The notes under the pieces are model-generated. The model had not been told where the DNA came from and did no database searches. It was given only the letters and a program-made list of their open reading frames with translations. Shown one piece after another: positions 63,678 through 64,000 of a stretch of DNA of 64,000 bases. Position 1 is the first letter of the stretch; each line of letters starts with the position of its first letter. Location of the stretch: positions 124,001 through 188,000 of the forward strand of contig NZ_QRGA01000001.1 of NCBI RefSeq assembly GCF_003367175.1, in the 5' to 3' direction. The position numbers and the translations under genes are program-made. The DNA comes from Trinickia dinghuensis. Lineage in GTDB: Bacteria; Pseudomonadota; Gammaproteobacteria; Burkholderiales; Burkholderiaceae.

Positions 63678-64000
63678 TCAGTTATTGCATCGCGCCTCGA
63701 GTTCGTCGACAAACGCACGGCTCCAGCGCCCTTCTCGCATCGCGCGCATCGTTTCAGCCTCTTTCGTCAGCACGACCAGCGCCTTCTCGATGACATCTTC
63801 CGCATCGGCCGGGGGTATTGCAAGCAGCCCGTCCTGATCGCCGACGACGATATCGCCGGGATTTACCACCATACCGCCGACCGATACCGGTACGTTGATT
63901 TCGCCGGGCCCGTCCTTGTACGGGCCACGATGCGTGACACCGCTTGCATAAACGGGAAAGTCTCGGCTGCGAATTTCGGCTACGTCACGAATCGCGCCGT
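63678..64000 (-). CDS. RraA-like protein (4-hydroxy-4-methyl-2-oxoglutarate aldolase family), C-terminal part
   Basis: The frame is open to the window edge, so the 5' end is missing; about 107 residues remain. DGAIRDVAEIRSRDFPVYASG, THRGPYKDGPGEINVPVSVGG and VNPGDIVVGDQDGLLAIP are diagnostic of the RraA/HMG aldolase family, with Arg and Asp of the DGAIRD motif in the active site. Members cleave 4-carboxy-4-hydroxy-2-oxoadipate-type acids or decarboxylate oxaloacetate. Context (sugar-acid and keto-acid genes) suggests an aldolase in acid catabolism rather than an RNase E inhibitor. Confidence 0.85.
   Translation of the reverse strand, partial: GAIRDVAEIRSRDFPVYASGVTHRGPYKDGPGEINVPVSVGGMVVNPGDIVVGDQDGLLAIPPADAEDVIEKALVVLTKEAETMRAMREGRWSRAFVDELEARCNN

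Overview
The window looks like a stretch of a catabolic replicon (chromid or second chromosome) from a Burkholderiaceae bacterium, most likely Paraburkholderia, Caballeronia or a relative. The reasons are high GC with GC-rich third positions, five porins of the burkholderial trimeric type, a nag-type salicylate pathway, and many LysR, AraC and LacI regulators each placed beside a small catabolic operon. I see no rRNA or tRNA, no CRISPR array, no phage genes and no intact insertion sequence. Two broken genes (a poxB remnant and a frameshifted, truncated vanB-type reductase) mark old rearrangements.

Layout. 1-1.4 kb: end of a LacI-family repressor and a poxB remnant. 1.5-10.3 kb: galactoside module with a LacI repressor, a complete ABC importer of the MalK/E/F/G type, a GH42 beta-galactosidase and a porin. 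10.4-15.1 kb: MFS transporter, FAD oxidoreductase and two LysR regulators. 15.2-24.0 kb: ribose-type ABC importer embedded with a membrane di-iron hydroxylase, a Rieske ferredoxin and a ferredoxin reductase, plus a LacI regulator and a sugar isomerase/epimerase; this recalls the Moc (rhizopine, a methylated cyclitol) catabolic systems of rhizobia. 24.1-34.3 kb: two AraC-controlled oxidative operons, one with a cupin dioxygenase, a VanA-like Rieske oxygenase, a porin and the broken reductase, the other with a GMC alcohol dehydrogenase and an aldehyde dehydrogenase, then an MFS carrier. 34.4-43.6 kb: porins flanking a complete salicylate-gentisate pathway (nagAa-G-H-Ab-I-K-L) with divergent nagR. 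43.8-50.4 kb: glycine-zipper lipoprotein, an SDR, and an operon of SDR, 2-hydroxyacid dehydrogenase and polar amino acid ABC importer. 50.6-58.0 kb: a 5-oxoprolinase-like operon with its own biotin carboxylase and biotin carrier, a Nac-like LysR regulator and an aminotransferase. 58.1-64 kb: porin, proton-translocating transhydrogenase pntAA-AB-B, an idonate-type dehydrogenase and the end of a RraA-like gene.

The most interesting signals are regulatory and compositional. Four promoters (SDR-ABC operon, accB-pxp operon, aminotransferase, idnD-like gene) share one architecture, an ATA-N9-TAT box 20 nt upstream of the -35 element, next to a gene that closely resembles Nac; this defines a candidate Nac regulon. 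Two operons beside two AraC regulators of the same subfamily carry the same AGTCAA direct repeat with a 22-bp period. The oxoprolinase operon contains a second biotin-carrier-like protein in which the biotinylated lysine is replaced by histidine. The Moc-like cluster may be an uncharacterised oxidative O-demethylation system for a methylated sugar or cyclitol.
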